64,000 nucleotides of DNA, taken from the NCBI GenBank assembly GCA_002298785.1, contig DBMR01000010.1, positions 62,001-126,000 on the forward strand, written 5' to 3'. Numbering within the stretch: position 1 is the first letter of the stretch; each line of letters opens with the position of its first letter. The notes below the pieces were generated by a model that did no database searches, had not been told where the DNA came from, and saw nothing but the letters and a program-made list of their open reading frames with translations. The stretch is from Verrucomicrobia subdivision 3 bacterium UBA693 (lineage in GTDB: Bacteria; Verrucomicrobiota; Verrucomicrobiia; Limisphaerales; UBA8199). This document shows positions 8,565 to 17,086 of the stretch, piece after piece. The translations under genes and the position numbers were made by a program.

Positions 8565-8610
8565 TCGCTTGCTTGTCACGATTGGTTGCGGCAACAATCT
8601 CGGCGTCTTC

Positions 8611-10770
8611 ATGAAGTGCAAAATGCCCAGTTGCCGTCGATGGATCTGGCTCTGTTTGTTCCTTCCGAGCCTGGCGCTGGCGGCCGTCGGCGGTTCTGAG
8701 CCTCGGCGGGTGTTATTGCTGCATTCGTTCGGGCCGGATTTCGAGCCGTTCAGATCCTTCTCTATAGACTTTCGCGCCGAGCTGGGGCAGCAATTCGCCG
8801 AGCCGTTGGAGTTTCATGAGGTGGCGTTGGAAAGTGCCCGCTTCGAGAGTGAAGCGGCGGAAGGTCCACTCGTTGACTACCTCACGGCCCTTTTTGCGCC
8901 GCGCGGATTGGATCTTGTAGTGGCGATCGGCGGACCGTCGGCGCGGTTTACTCAGAAATACCGCGGGAGACTCTTCCCATCCACTCCATTGCTTTATGCT
9001 GCGTTAGACCAGCGGCATGTCCAGCCCGCGAATCTCACGACAAATGACGCCGTCGTGGCCGTAGCCCACGCTCCGGCGCAAATCGTCAGCAACATGTTAC
9101 AGGTGCTCCCCGGGCTGAGCAATGTGGTTGTGTTGCTGGGCAACTCGCCAGTGGAGAAATTTTGGTTTAAGGAATTACGCCGCGAGTTTCAACCCTTCAC
9201 CAACCAACTCAGATTTATCTGGTTTAACGATTTGTCATTTGTGGAAATACAGCGGCGCGCCGCGACCCTGCCGCCCCGATCCGCCATATTTTACAGCATT
9301 TTTTCCGTGGATGCGAAAGGTGTGCCCCAGGAGGAAGACCGCGTCTTGAGGAAGCTCCACGACGTGGCCAATGCCCCCATTTTTGGGCCTTATCAGACTC
9401 AGCTGGGCTTAGGCATCGTGGGCGGACGGTTGTTGGTGATTGAGGACCTGGCCCGGACCAGCGCGAAGGTGGCCGTGCGCATACTGCAAGGGGAACTGGC
9501 GGGCAATATCAAAACTCCGGTGCAGGTTCCGGGACCGGCGATGTATGACTGGCGCGAATTGAAGCGCTGGGGCGTCAGTGCGTCGCGATTGCCCGCAGGC
9601 AGTCTCATCTGCTATCGGGAATCCACCACCTGGGACCTCTACAAATGGCGAATCATTGGCGTGGGCGCCGTTTGCCTGGTGGAGGCGGTGCTGATCGTGG
9701 GGTTGTTGGCGAACCTGGCGAGGCGACGAAGAGCGGAACGGTCGCTGCGCGAGAGCGAGGAGCGGTTTACCGTGGCGGCCGCGGCTGCAAAGGTGGGGGT
9801 TTGGGTGTGGGACATCAGGCTGAATGCGCTTTGGGCGACCGCCGATTGGCGTCGGATGTTTGGTTATACGGACGGTGCTCCCATTGATTTCGAGGGTGTG
9901 ATGCTGCAGATCCACGGCAGCGACCGGGCCACTGTAAATGCTGCAGTGCGGCAAGCCGTCGAGCTGGGAAGCGATTACGAGGGGGAATTTCGGGTCGTAT
10001 TGCCGAATGGTATGGTGCGCTGGATCGCCGCGCGCGGCCGCACCGAGTCGGCGCCAGACGCAAAACCGTCTCGCTTCTTTGGAGCCACGGTGGATATCAC
10101 CGAGCGCAAGCTCATGGAGGAAGCCGCGCGCGATCTGAGTGGCCGGCTTATCGGGGCCCAGGAAGCCGAGCGAGCCAGGTTGGCTGCCGAACTGCATGAT
10201 GGAATAAACCAGAGCCTGGCGCTGTTGGCCGTTGAGTTGGAGATGTTTAGCCAACGGCTCCCGGAGAACTCCGAACAGATCCAGAGTCGCCTGGAGTGCT
10301 TCTCCACACAAACTAAAGCCTTGTCAGCGGAGGTGCATCGGATTTCGCACGGGCTGCATCCGGTTAAGCTGAAGCAATTGGGCTTGGAAGTGGCCTTGAG
10401 GGGATTTTGTCGTGAGGTGGAGGCGGCACATCCCTTGGTGGTTCGTTTTGCGGCGAGGGACGTGCCCAGGGAGTTGCCGGAAAAGATTGCGCTGTGCCTT
10501 TACCGGGTAACGCAGGAGGCTATTCAGAACGTGGTGAGGCATAGCGGCGCGAAAAGCGCGACGGTGGATTTGCAGTTCCGGGAGCCGTCGATCGAACTTA
10601 AGGTGGTGGATGATGGCAAGGGCTTCGAGGTCATCAGCGACCGGCAGACCAGTGCTATCGGTTTGGTGAGTATGCAGGAACGAGCGCGCCAGGTGGAGGG
10701 AGTGATCACGGTCAAATCAAAGCCTGGCAAGGGCACGCAAGTTGAGGTGCGGGTGCCGCTGCGGACCTAG
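8611..10770 (+). CDS. Sensor histidine kinase with periplasmic binding-protein-like sensor, PAS and HisKA_3/HATPase domains
   Basis: The 719-residue product starts with a signal peptide (residues 1-25, LCLFLPSLALAA). A periplasmic domain resembling ABC-type substrate-binding proteins follows (about 30-330, opening RRVLLLHSFGPDF). A transmembrane helix lies near 346-372, a PAS domain near 385-500 (ending FFGATVDITERK), then the HisKA_3 H-box RARLAAELHDGIN with H529. The ATPase domain has N-box TQEAIQNVVRHS, G1 DDGKGF and G2 GLVSMQERA. HisKA_3 kinases pair with NarL-type receivers; the nearest is the receiver-only protein at 19816. The ATG at 8611 is preferred over the TTG 42 bases upstream because it begins the signal peptide directly. 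Position ahead of the aspartate cluster suggests it senses a related ligand (inference). Confidence 0.88.
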   Translation: MKCKMPSCRRWIWLCLFLPSLALAAVGGSEPRRVLLLHSFGPDFEPFRSFSIDFRAELGQQFAEPLEFHEVALESARFESEAAEGPLVDYLTALFAPRGLDLVVAIGGPSARFTQKYRGRLFPSTPLLYAALDQRHVQPANLTTNDAVVAVAHAPAQIVSNMLQVLPGLSNVVVLLGNSPVEKFWFKELRREFQPFTNQLRFIWFNDLSFVEIQRRAATLPPRSAIFYSIFSVDAKGVPQEEDRVLRKLHDVANAPIFGPYQTQLGLGIVGGRLLVIEDLARTSAKVAVRILQGELAGNIKTPVQVPGPAMYDWRELKRWGVSASRLPAGSLICYRESTTWDLYKWRIIGVGAVCLVEAVLIVGLLANLARRRRAERSLRESEERFTVAAAAAKVGVWVWDIRLNALWATADWRRMFGYTDGAPIDFEGVMLQIHGSDRATVNAAVRQAVELGSDYEGEFRVVLPNGMVRWIAARGRTESAPDAKPSRFFGATVDITERKLMEEAARDLSGRLIGAQEAERARLAAELHDGINQSLALLAVELEMFSQRLPENSEQIQSRLECFSTQTKALSAEVHRISHGLHPVKLKQLGLEVALRGFCREVEAAHPLVVRFAARDVPRELPEKIALCLYRVTQEAIQNVVRHSGAKSATVDLQFREPSIELKVVDDGKGFEVISDRQTSAIGLVSMQERARQVEGVITVKSKPGKGTQVEVRVPLRT

Positions 10771-10819
10771 ACATTAACCTGAGTCCGTTTCTGAAAAGGA
10801 CATTGTTCACCGACCTGTA

Positions 10820-10839
10820 GGCCTGCTGCAATTCAGGCC
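10820..10839 (+). terminator. Short hairpin downstream of the sensor kinase gene
   Basis: GGCCTG (10820-10825) and CAGGCC (10834-10839) form a 6-bp stem with an 8-base loop, 50 bases after the kinase stop codon. The following sequence is only moderately T-rich (a TTTT at 10851), so this is a weak terminator candidate. It directly precedes the 20-base motif that recurs at 19751. Confidence 0.35.
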
Positions 10840-10843
10840 CCAC

Positions 10844-10863
10844 CTGTTACTTTTACCAGTAGG
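10844..10863 (+). promoter_or_regulatory. Copy 1 of a 20-base motif shared by the two ends of the aspartate cluster
   Basis: CTGTTACTTTTACCAGTAGG here and CTGTCAGTTTTGCCAGTAGG at 19751-19770 agree at 17 of 20 bases. Both contain CTG-N10-CAG, a possible inverted-repeat core. This copy is 130 bases upstream of the Dcu-type transporter start; the other is 46 bases upstream of the receiver gene. Both follow a hairpin closely. It may be an operator of a common regulator, a promoter element, or a small dispersed repeat tied to terminators. Confidence 0.45.
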
Positions 10864-10992
10864 CCGCTCCGGGCTACGTGGCTTATAAGTTCCCTCATAC
10901 ATGAAGTGCAGGGCTGAATATCCAGGTAATGACCAACCCGTAGCGGCGCGATGGTATGTTGCGCTCCATCCGCCCGGAGGAGACCTCGGCAA

Positions 10993-12330
10993 ATGACTCT
11001 CAAGCTTGCTTTCGAATTCCTCGTCCTGATCGGAGCCCTGTTCATGGGCGCGCGCGCCGGGGGCGTTTCGCTCGGCTTGTGGGGCGCCGTCGGTCTGCTG
11101 GTGCTCGTGGTTGGCTTTGGGGTACCTCCGGGGGCGATTCCCGGGGAAGTGTTGATCATTGTGCTAACGGTGATCATGGCCGCTTCGGCCATGGAGGTGG
11201 CTGGTGGGGTGGATTTTCTGGTACGCCTGGCGGAGCGGATCATCCGCAAGAATCCGAACCAGGTGACGATCGTGGCCCCGCTGGTAACCTACGGATTCAC
11301 CTTCGCCTCGGGGACCGGTCATATCGTTTATCCGCTGCTCCCGGTGATTTACGAAGTCGCTCACGAAAGCGGCATCCGCCCGGAGCGACCGATGGCCATC
11401 GCGACCATCGCGTCGCAGCAGGCGATTACCGCGAGCCCGGTTTCCGCCGCGACCGCAGCAATGATCGGTTTGCTGGCCAGTCATCACTTCGGGTTGATCC
11501 AGATTTTACTGATTTGTGTTCCCTCGACCCTGGTGGCGGTGGTCATTGCCGCGTTCGTCCAGCTTCGGGTGGGGAAGGAACTAAAAGACGATCCGGAGTA
11601 TCAACGGCGGTTGCAGGCCGGGGAACTCCAGCCACCATCGAGGAAGGGCGCCGGTTTGACCGAGGCACCCGCGCTCAAGCGTGGAGCGAAAGCCAGCGCG
11701 CTGATATTTTTCGGGGGAGTGGCGTTGGTGGTGTTGGCCGGCATCTTCCCCGCGCTGCGAACCGTACCGGGGAAGGCGACGGAGCCGGTCCTGGTGGGCA
11801 TGCCGGTGGCCATTGCGATCGTCATGCTGGCGGTGGCCGCGCTTATCCTGACCGTAACCAGCGCTCCGGTGGCCGAAGTGCCGAAATGCAAGACCTGCCA
11901 GTCGGGGGTCACGGCGATTATCGGGATTCTGGGGCTGGCCTGGCTAGGGGATACCTTTATCGCAGCGAACCAGGAAGTGATCATCGGCGGGCTGAGCAAC
12001 ATGGCCAAGGCGGCGCCGTGGACGTTTGCCCTCGGCCTGTTTGTGGCGTCGATGCTCCTGTACAGCCAGGCCGCCACTGCCCGCGCCCTGATGCCGCTGG
12101 GAATTTCCCTTGGTATTCCGGCGGCATCCCTAGTCGGCATGTTTCCGGCCGTGAATGGCTATTTCTTCATTCCGAATTACGGGACCATTATCGCCGCGGT
12201 GCAGTTTGACCGCAGCGGCACGACCCGGATTGGGAAGTATTTGCTCAACCACTCTTTCATGCTGCCCGGCCTGATCACTACCGTCGGCGGTGTGGGGTTT
12301 GGGCTGCTGATCGCCAAATTGTTCTTCTGA
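10993..12330 (+). CDS. dcuA: Dcu-type anaerobic C4-dicarboxylate/aspartate transporter
   Basis: The 445-residue product is hydrophobic throughout and follows DcuA/DcuB closely. It starts MTLKLAFEFLVLIGALFMGARAGG; then come SAMEVAGGVDFLV, KNPNQVTIVAPLVTY, a GTGHI loop, SQQAITASPVSAA and PSTLVAVV. These carriers exchange external fumarate, malate or aspartate for succinate across the inner membrane. The start at 10993 has GGAGGAG about 9 bases upstream; the earlier ATG at 10951 would add 14 basic residues lacking in the family. It leads a run of six same-strand genes for Asn/Gln/Asp use, with aspartase 22 bases downstream. DcuA versus DcuB cannot be decided by eye. Confidence 0.88.
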   Translation: MTLKLAFEFLVLIGALFMGARAGGVSLGLWGAVGLLVLVVGFGVPPGAIPGEVLIIVLTVIMAASAMEVAGGVDFLVRLAERIIRKNPNQVTIVAPLVTYGFTFASGTGHIVYPLLPVIYEVAHESGIRPERPMAIATIASQQAITASPVSAATAAMIGLLASHHFGLIQILLICVPSTLVAVVIAAFVQLRVGKELKDDPEYQRRLQAGELQPPSRKGAGLTEAPALKRGAKASALIFFGGVALVVLAGIFPALRTVPGKATEPVLVGMPVAIAIVMLAVAALILTVTSAPVAEVPKCKTCQSGVTAIIGILGLAWLGDTFIAANQEVIIGGLSNMAKAAPWTFALGLFVASMLLYSQAATARALMPLGISLGIPAASLVGMFPAVNGYFFIPNYGTIIAAVQFDRSGTTRIGKYLLNHSFMLPGLITTVGGVGFGLLIAKLFF

Positions 12331-12352
12331 TAACTCCAATAAACCAAATGTT

Positions 12353-14212
12353 ATGAAAATGGACCCCACGACCATAGAAAACGCTGCGCAACGCATGGGC
12401 ATCAAGCCGGAGGAATTGACCGCGGTCTTGCAGCGCGGAGCAGCGGTGACTTACCAGGCAGGCGATTATCTCTTTCATGAATCCACGCCGCGCCAATGGC
12501 TGGGCGTGGTGCTTGAGGGAGAGATCGACCTGGTGCGAGGGCAGCATGGCCAGACCGTGCTGATCGGGGTGGCGCAAGCCGGGGCCATGCTGGCTGAAGG
12601 CGTCATTCTGGATGATACGCCGCACGGCACCTCCGCCGTGACCCATCAAGGGGCCAAGGTGTGGCAGATTAACCGTGCTGAGTTGGAAGCGGTTCGGGCG
12701 GAGCAGCCAGAAGTGTTCTATCGCCTCGTTGGTGTGATTGCGCGGCGTTTGAGCGAACGCCTGCGCCTGGCCTCGGAGCGTCTGGCGAAGGAAAGCGGCG
12801 TCGCGACCCTTACGGACGTCCGGCGCGAACATGATTCGTTGGGCGAACGGGATGTGCCAAACCATGCGTATTACGGGGTGCAAACCCTGCGCGCCGTTGA
12901 GAATTTTCCCTTCTCTGGAATCCACGTCAGCCATTACGAGCATTTCGTGCGGGCCTTCGCCTGTGTGAAGAAGGCGGCTGCCCTGGCGAACGCGGAGTTG
13001 GGGGTGTTGGACGGCAAAATCGCCGACGCGATCGGCAAAGCTTGCGACGAATTGCTGGCCGGGAAATGGCACGACCAGTTCGTAGTGGATATGATCCAGG
13101 GCGGGGCGGGCACCTCCACGAACATGTGCGCCAACGAAGTCATCGCCAACCGCGCGCTGGAACTGCTCGGTCACCGGAAGGGGGAGTATCAACATTGCCA
13201 TCCAAACGATCACGTGAACTGTTCGCAGTCCACGAACGATGCGTATCCGACGGCGATCAAGCTCGGGGTATGGTTCACGCTGCGCGAGACGCTGTCGGGC
13301 TTGCGCGAGTTGAAGCGGGCGTTGGAGGCGAAGGCCGAGGAATTTGCGGACGTGATCAAAATGGGGCGCACAGAGAACCAGGACGCCGTGCCGATGACGC
13401 TCGGGCAGGAATTCAGCGCTTACGCGGTGATGATTGCGGACGGCTTGCGTCACTTGGAACATGCTGGCGAGGAGTTGCTCGAGACCAACATGGGGGCCAC
13501 CGCGATTGGCACGGGATTGAACAGTCCGGCCGGATACGCGCCGCTGTGCACCAAGAAGCTCGGGGAAATCTCTGGAGCGCCCGTGCGCCTGGCGGAGAAC
13601 CTGGTCGAGGCGACGCAGGATTCCGGCGAATTCGCGCTCATGAGCGGCGCCATGCGGACCGCCGCGGTTCAATTGTCGAAAATCTGCAACGATTTGCGCT
13701 GGCTCTCTTCGGGTCCGCGTTGCGGCCTGTATGAAATCCGGTTGCCGGCGATGCAGCCGGGTTCCTCGATCATGCCGGGCAAGGTGAATCCGGTGGTGCC
13801 CGAGGTGGTGAGCCAGATTTGCTTCCAGATCATTGGCAACGATGTGACGGTGGCGATGGCCTCGGAGGCGAGCGAATTGGAACTGAACATGGCTGAGCCG
13901 ATCATCGCTTTTAACCTATTCTTTGGGCTGACGTTGCTCCGGAGCGCGGCGATCGTGCTTGCCTCCCGCTGTATTGCTGGCATCGAGCCGAACCGCGAAC
14001 GTTGCCGGGAATACGTCCAGAACTCGATTGGGCTGGTCACGGCCTTGAACCCGGTCCTGGGATATGAAAAGTCGGCAGCCATCGCCAAGGAGGCGCTAAA
14101 AACCGGAGGGAGCGTGTATGACCTGGTCATTGCCAAAGGCTGGCTGACCAAGGACAAGCTCGATGAACTCCTCAAGCCTGAGAATATGACGCATCCCAGA
14201 TTAGTCCGTTAA
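12353..14212 (+). CDS. aspA: Aspartate ammonia-lyase (aspartase) with an N-terminal cyclic-nucleotide-binding-like domain
   Basis: Residues from about 160 to 619 are a complete aspartase (aspartate to fumarate plus ammonia): EHDSLGERDVPNHAYYGVQT, QGGAGTSTNMCANEVIANRA, HPNDHVNCSQSTNDAYPTA and the signature loop GSSIMPGKVNPVVPE with S472. The first 150 residues are extra. They read as a Crp/cNMP-binding beta roll (TYQAGDYLFHESTPRQWLGV...GEIDLV...GAMLAEGVILDD) with a following helix, but no helix-turn-helix. The usual phosphate-binding arginine of the cAMP cassette is not evident (PHGTSAV where RSA is expected), so the ligand is unclear. An allosteric role is inferred. Ordinary aspartases are about 470 residues. 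It sits 22 bases after the transporter and 21 bases before the asparaginase. Confidence 0.93.
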   Translation: MKMDPTTIENAAQRMGIKPEELTAVLQRGAAVTYQAGDYLFHESTPRQWLGVVLEGEIDLVRGQHGQTVLIGVAQAGAMLAEGVILDDTPHGTSAVTHQGAKVWQINRAELEAVRAEQPEVFYRLVGVIARRLSERLRLASERLAKESGVATLTDVRREHDSLGERDVPNHAYYGVQTLRAVENFPFSGIHVSHYEHFVRAFACVKKAAALANAELGVLDGKIADAIGKACDELLAGKWHDQFVVDMIQGGAGTSTNMCANEVIANRALELLGHRKGEYQHCHPNDHVNCSQSTNDAYPTAIKLGVWFTLRETLSGLRELKRALEAKAEEFADVIKMGRTENQDAVPMTLGQEFSAYAVMIADGLRHLEHAGEELLETNMGATAIGTGLNSPAGYAPLCTKKLGEISGAPVRLAENLVEATQDSGEFALMSGAMRTAAVQLSKICNDLRWLSSGPRCGLYEIRLPAMQPGSSIMPGKVNPVVPEVVSQICFQIIGNDVTVAMASEASELELNMAEPIIAFNLFFGLTLLRSAAIVLASRCIAGIEPNRERCREYVQNSIGLVTALNPVLGYEKSAAIAKEALKTGGSVYDLVIAKGWLTKDKLDELLKPENMTHPRLVR

Positions 14213-14233
14213 ACACTCAACCACATTGAAACC

Positions 14234-15307
14234 ATGAAAATCCAAATTCAGAGAAAACTGTTGCTGGCCGCCGCATTGACGGTGGCACTGGGGTTCACCC
14301 CGGTTTCCTGGGCTCTACCAAAAATCAAAGTACTTGCCACCGGCGGCACGATCGCCGGGGCGCAGGCCACGCAAGCTGATGCCGGATATAAATCTGGCAC
14401 CTTCTCGGTGGACGACCTGATCAAGGCCGTGCCGCAGTTGACGAATATCGCCGTGATGAGCGGTGAACAGGTCGCCAATATCGGCAGCCAGACCATGAAT
14501 CACGAGGTGTGGCTCAAGCTCGCGGCGCGGGTCAATGAAGTGCTGAAGAGCGATGACGTGGACGGTGTGGTGATCACGCACGGGACCGATACCATGGAGG
14601 AGACGGGGTATTTCCTGAGCCTGGTGGTCAAAAGCGACAAGCCTGTGGTGCTGGTCGGATCCATGAGGCCGGCAACGGCCATCAGCGCTGATGGTCCCAT
14701 CAATCTCTACAATGCCGTGGCGCTGGCAGGCAACGCGGAAGCCCGTGGGCGTGGCCCGCTGGTGGTGCTGAATGACACCGTCCATTACGCGCGCGAGGCT
14801 CAGAAAATGCACTCCACGCGCATGGACACGTTCTCCTCTCCGAACCGCGGCATCGCCGCCATGATGAACACCGGTAAGACGTTCTTCTACTCCGCCAACA
14901 CCGTGCGCCACACCACCAAGAGCGAATTCTCCGTGGACGGCCTCACAGTGGCGAATTTGCCGCGGGTGGAGGTCGTTTATTCCTATGCCAATCTCGGCGG
15001 CGACATCATCGATGTGTTAGTCGAGAAGGGGGTCAAGGGCATCGTGCTGGCAGGCGTTGGGGACGGCAATTCCACGGACGCGGCGATCGCTGCGCTCGAG
15101 AAGGCGGCCAAGAAGGGTGTGGCTGTGGTGCGTTGCTCACGCACGGGCAGTGGGGTCGTAGACCGTAACGTGGAGGTCAACGACGATAAACTCGGCTTTA
15201 TCGCGGGAATGGAGTTGAACGCTCAAAAAGCCCGGATCCTGCTGATGCTTAGTCTAACCAAGACTTCCGACACCCACAAACTGCAGGAGTACTTCAACCA
15301 ATACTGA
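14234..15307 (+). CDS. ansB: Periplasmic L-asparaginase, type II
   Basis: The 357-residue product has a signal peptide (1-28, ending PVSWA) and the two active-site signatures of the bacterial asparaginase family. These are LATGGTIAG with nucleophile T39, and ITHGTDTMEET with T118 and D119; GSMRPATAISADGP follows. It hydrolyses asparagine (and perhaps glutamine) to aspartate and ammonia in the periplasm. The signal peptide and TGGTIAG context mark type II rather than cytosolic type I. It lies directly between aspartase and an aspartate antiporter-like gene, so released aspartate would be imported and deaminated to fumarate. ATG 14234 starts the signal peptide directly. Confidence 0.95.
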   Translation: MKIQIQRKLLLAAALTVALGFTPVSWALPKIKVLATGGTIAGAQATQADAGYKSGTFSVDDLIKAVPQLTNIAVMSGEQVANIGSQTMNHEVWLKLAARVNEVLKSDDVDGVVITHGTDTMEETGYFLSLVVKSDKPVVLVGSMRPATAISADGPINLYNAVALAGNAEARGRGPLVVLNDTVHYAREAQKMHSTRMDTFSSPNRGIAAMMNTGKTFFYSANTVRHTTKSEFSVDGLTVANLPRVEVVYSYANLGGDIIDVLVEKGVKGIVLAGVGDGNSTDAAIAALEKAAKKGVAVVRCSRTGSGVVDRNVEVNDDKLGFIAGMELNAQKARILLMLSLTKTSDTHKLQEYFNQY

Positions 15308-15331
15308 ACCGGAACCGGATTTCACCGTCCC

Positions 15332-17014
15332 ATGAATTGGACGAGCCAAATACTCCAGGCGGCGCCGGAAACGGCGTTGTTCGCCGCCTTGGCGTTGGGG
15401 CACGCGCTGGGGCGGGTGAAATTCGGCACCTTCAGCCTGGGCGGGGTGGCTGGATCCCTCATTGTCGCACTGGCCATCGGACAATTCACCGGGGTAGTGC
15501 TTCCGGAGGCGCTTAAAGCGGTATGCTTCGCATTGTTCATTTACGCCGTTGGTTTCAAGAGCGGTCCGGAGTTTTTCGGCGGATTGAATCGCGCTTCGTT
15601 GAAGCTGGTCTGCTCCTCGGTTATTCAATGCGTCGTGGCACTGCTCGTCGTGATCGTCGTCGCCCGGGTGTGCGGTTTCGGCAAAGGCTATGCCGCCGGT
15701 GTGGGCGCCGGGGCGCTCACCCAAACCGCCATGCTGGGCACTGCAGCCGACGCCGTGACGCGGTTGGGCCTGGGCGCGGACGAAGCCACTCGTATGAACA
15801 GTCAGATGGCGGTCGGGTTCGCCATTACATACATCTTCGGCACCGTCGGGGTCATTCTGTTCCTGCGGATGGTTGCGCCGCGATGGTTGGGAGTCGATGT
15901 CAAGCTGGCCGCAAAGCAACTCGAATCCGAGTTGGCCGGCAGTGAGGCGGCGACGGAGTCCGGCATGCTGACGCCCTTTGTGTCTGTGACGACGCGGGCG
16001 TTCGAGATTGAAATGGCCGCGGGTCAAACCGTCGGCGAATTGACGAAGCGTTTTGAGCACGTATCCATTGAACGCATTCTGCGCGATGGAACGGTCTTGG
16101 AACCAGAGGTGGAGGCGGTGCTCAAGGAAGGTGATGTCGTCGGTGTGGCTGGACGATTGGCGGCGGTGCTCAAAGCGGGAAAACTCCTCGGGGCGGAAGT
16201 AGAAAGTCGCGAGGCACTCTCCTTTGAAGTGAAGGCGGCGACGGTGGTATTCACCGATCCCCGCGTGGTGGGAAAGACGCTGGATCGAGTACGAAACCTT
16301 CTAGGAGAGGCCAATTTGCAGGGGGTGCACCTTTCCAGTCTGCGACGACAAGGACTGGCGTTGCCGATCCTGCGTGGAACCGTGTTGCGGCGGGGTGATG
16401 TAGCGGAATTAGTCGGGCGCCCCGACCAAGTGGAACGGGTGGCCGCCCTGATCGGCGCGGTGGAAATGACAGGAGGGAAAAGCGACCTGCCGTACCACGC
16501 CCTGGCCATGTTACTGGGGACGCTGCTGGGGTTGGGAGCGGTCACGGTTGGAGGCATCCCCGTGACGCTGGGCGTAGGCGGAGGGGTGCTGGTGGCGGGG
16601 TTGGGTTTTGGCTGGCTGCATGCCCGTTACCCGGTGTTCGGCGCGCTGCCGGGACCGGCGCAATGGATTCTTTCCGAATTCGGCCTGAGCGCCTTCGCAG
16701 CCGCGGTGGGGTTGACGGCCGGGCCGCGAGCCCTGGCGGCGATCCAGGAGCAAGGTGTCGCACTGCTGCTGGCGGGGGTGGCGGTCACGATGATTCCTCT
16801 GATCGCGGCGCTATTGGTCGGGCGCTTTCTGCTCAAGCTGCACCCGGTCGTTTTGTTGGGCGCAATTTGTGGCGGACAGACCGTCGCGGCCGCGCTTAAT
16901 GCGGTAAATGAGGAGACCGACAGCTCCACGCCGGTGCTGGGTTTTACGGTCACTTACGCAATTTCAAACGTTTTGCTGGCCGTGTGGGGCCCAGTAATAG
17001 TCGCTTTTTGCTGA
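15332..17014 (+). CDS. AspT/YidE-like aspartate:alanine antiporter family transporter
   Basis: The 560-residue inner-membrane protein has the duplicated layout of the AAEx family. The N-terminal membrane half (about 1-190) includes GALTQTAMLGTAADA. Two cytosolic TrkA-C-like domains follow (about 205-370, containing VGELTKRF, GDVVGVAGR and GDVAELVGR). A second membrane half (about 380-560) includes LGAICGGQTVAAALNAVNEE. In Tetragenococcus AspT exchanges aspartate for alanine; other members handle succinate or glutathione, so the substrate is inferred from the neighbours. It begins 24 bases after the asparaginase stop. Together with the Dcu-type carrier it gives this cluster two aspartate routes. 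Confidence 0.85.
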   Translation: MNWTSQILQAAPETALFAALALGHALGRVKFGTFSLGGVAGSLIVALAIGQFTGVVLPEALKAVCFALFIYAVGFKSGPEFFGGLNRASLKLVCSSVIQCVVALLVVIVVARVCGFGKGYAAGVGAGALTQTAMLGTAADAVTRLGLGADEATRMNSQMAVGFAITYIFGTVGVILFLRMVAPRWLGVDVKLAAKQLESELAGSEAATESGMLTPFVSVTTRAFEIEMAAGQTVGELTKRFEHVSIERILRDGTVLEPEVEAVLKEGDVVGVAGRLAAVLKAGKLLGAEVESREALSFEVKAATVVFTDPRVVGKTLDRVRNLLGEANLQGVHLSSLRRQGLALPILRGTVLRRGDVAELVGRPDQVERVAALIGAVEMTGGKSDLPYHALAMLLGTLLGLGAVTVGGIPVTLGVGGGVLVAGLGFGWLHARYPVFGALPGPAQWILSEFGLSAFAAAVGLTAGPRALAAIQEQGVALLLAGVAVTMIPLIAALLVGRFLLKLHPVVLLGAICGGQTVAAALNAVNEETDSSTPVLGFTVTYAISNVLLAVWGPVIVAFC

Positions 17015-17086
17015 TGCCTGAAATCACCAAAAACATGAGACTCACGCTGTAGATACAAAATCACCATCGGCAAACAACATTCGTAA

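Noticed and set aside
12278..13672. 464-codon minus-strand frame opposite the aspartase
   Set aside because: Shadow of aspA: no recognisable domain, and the opposite strand shows clear aspartase signatures.
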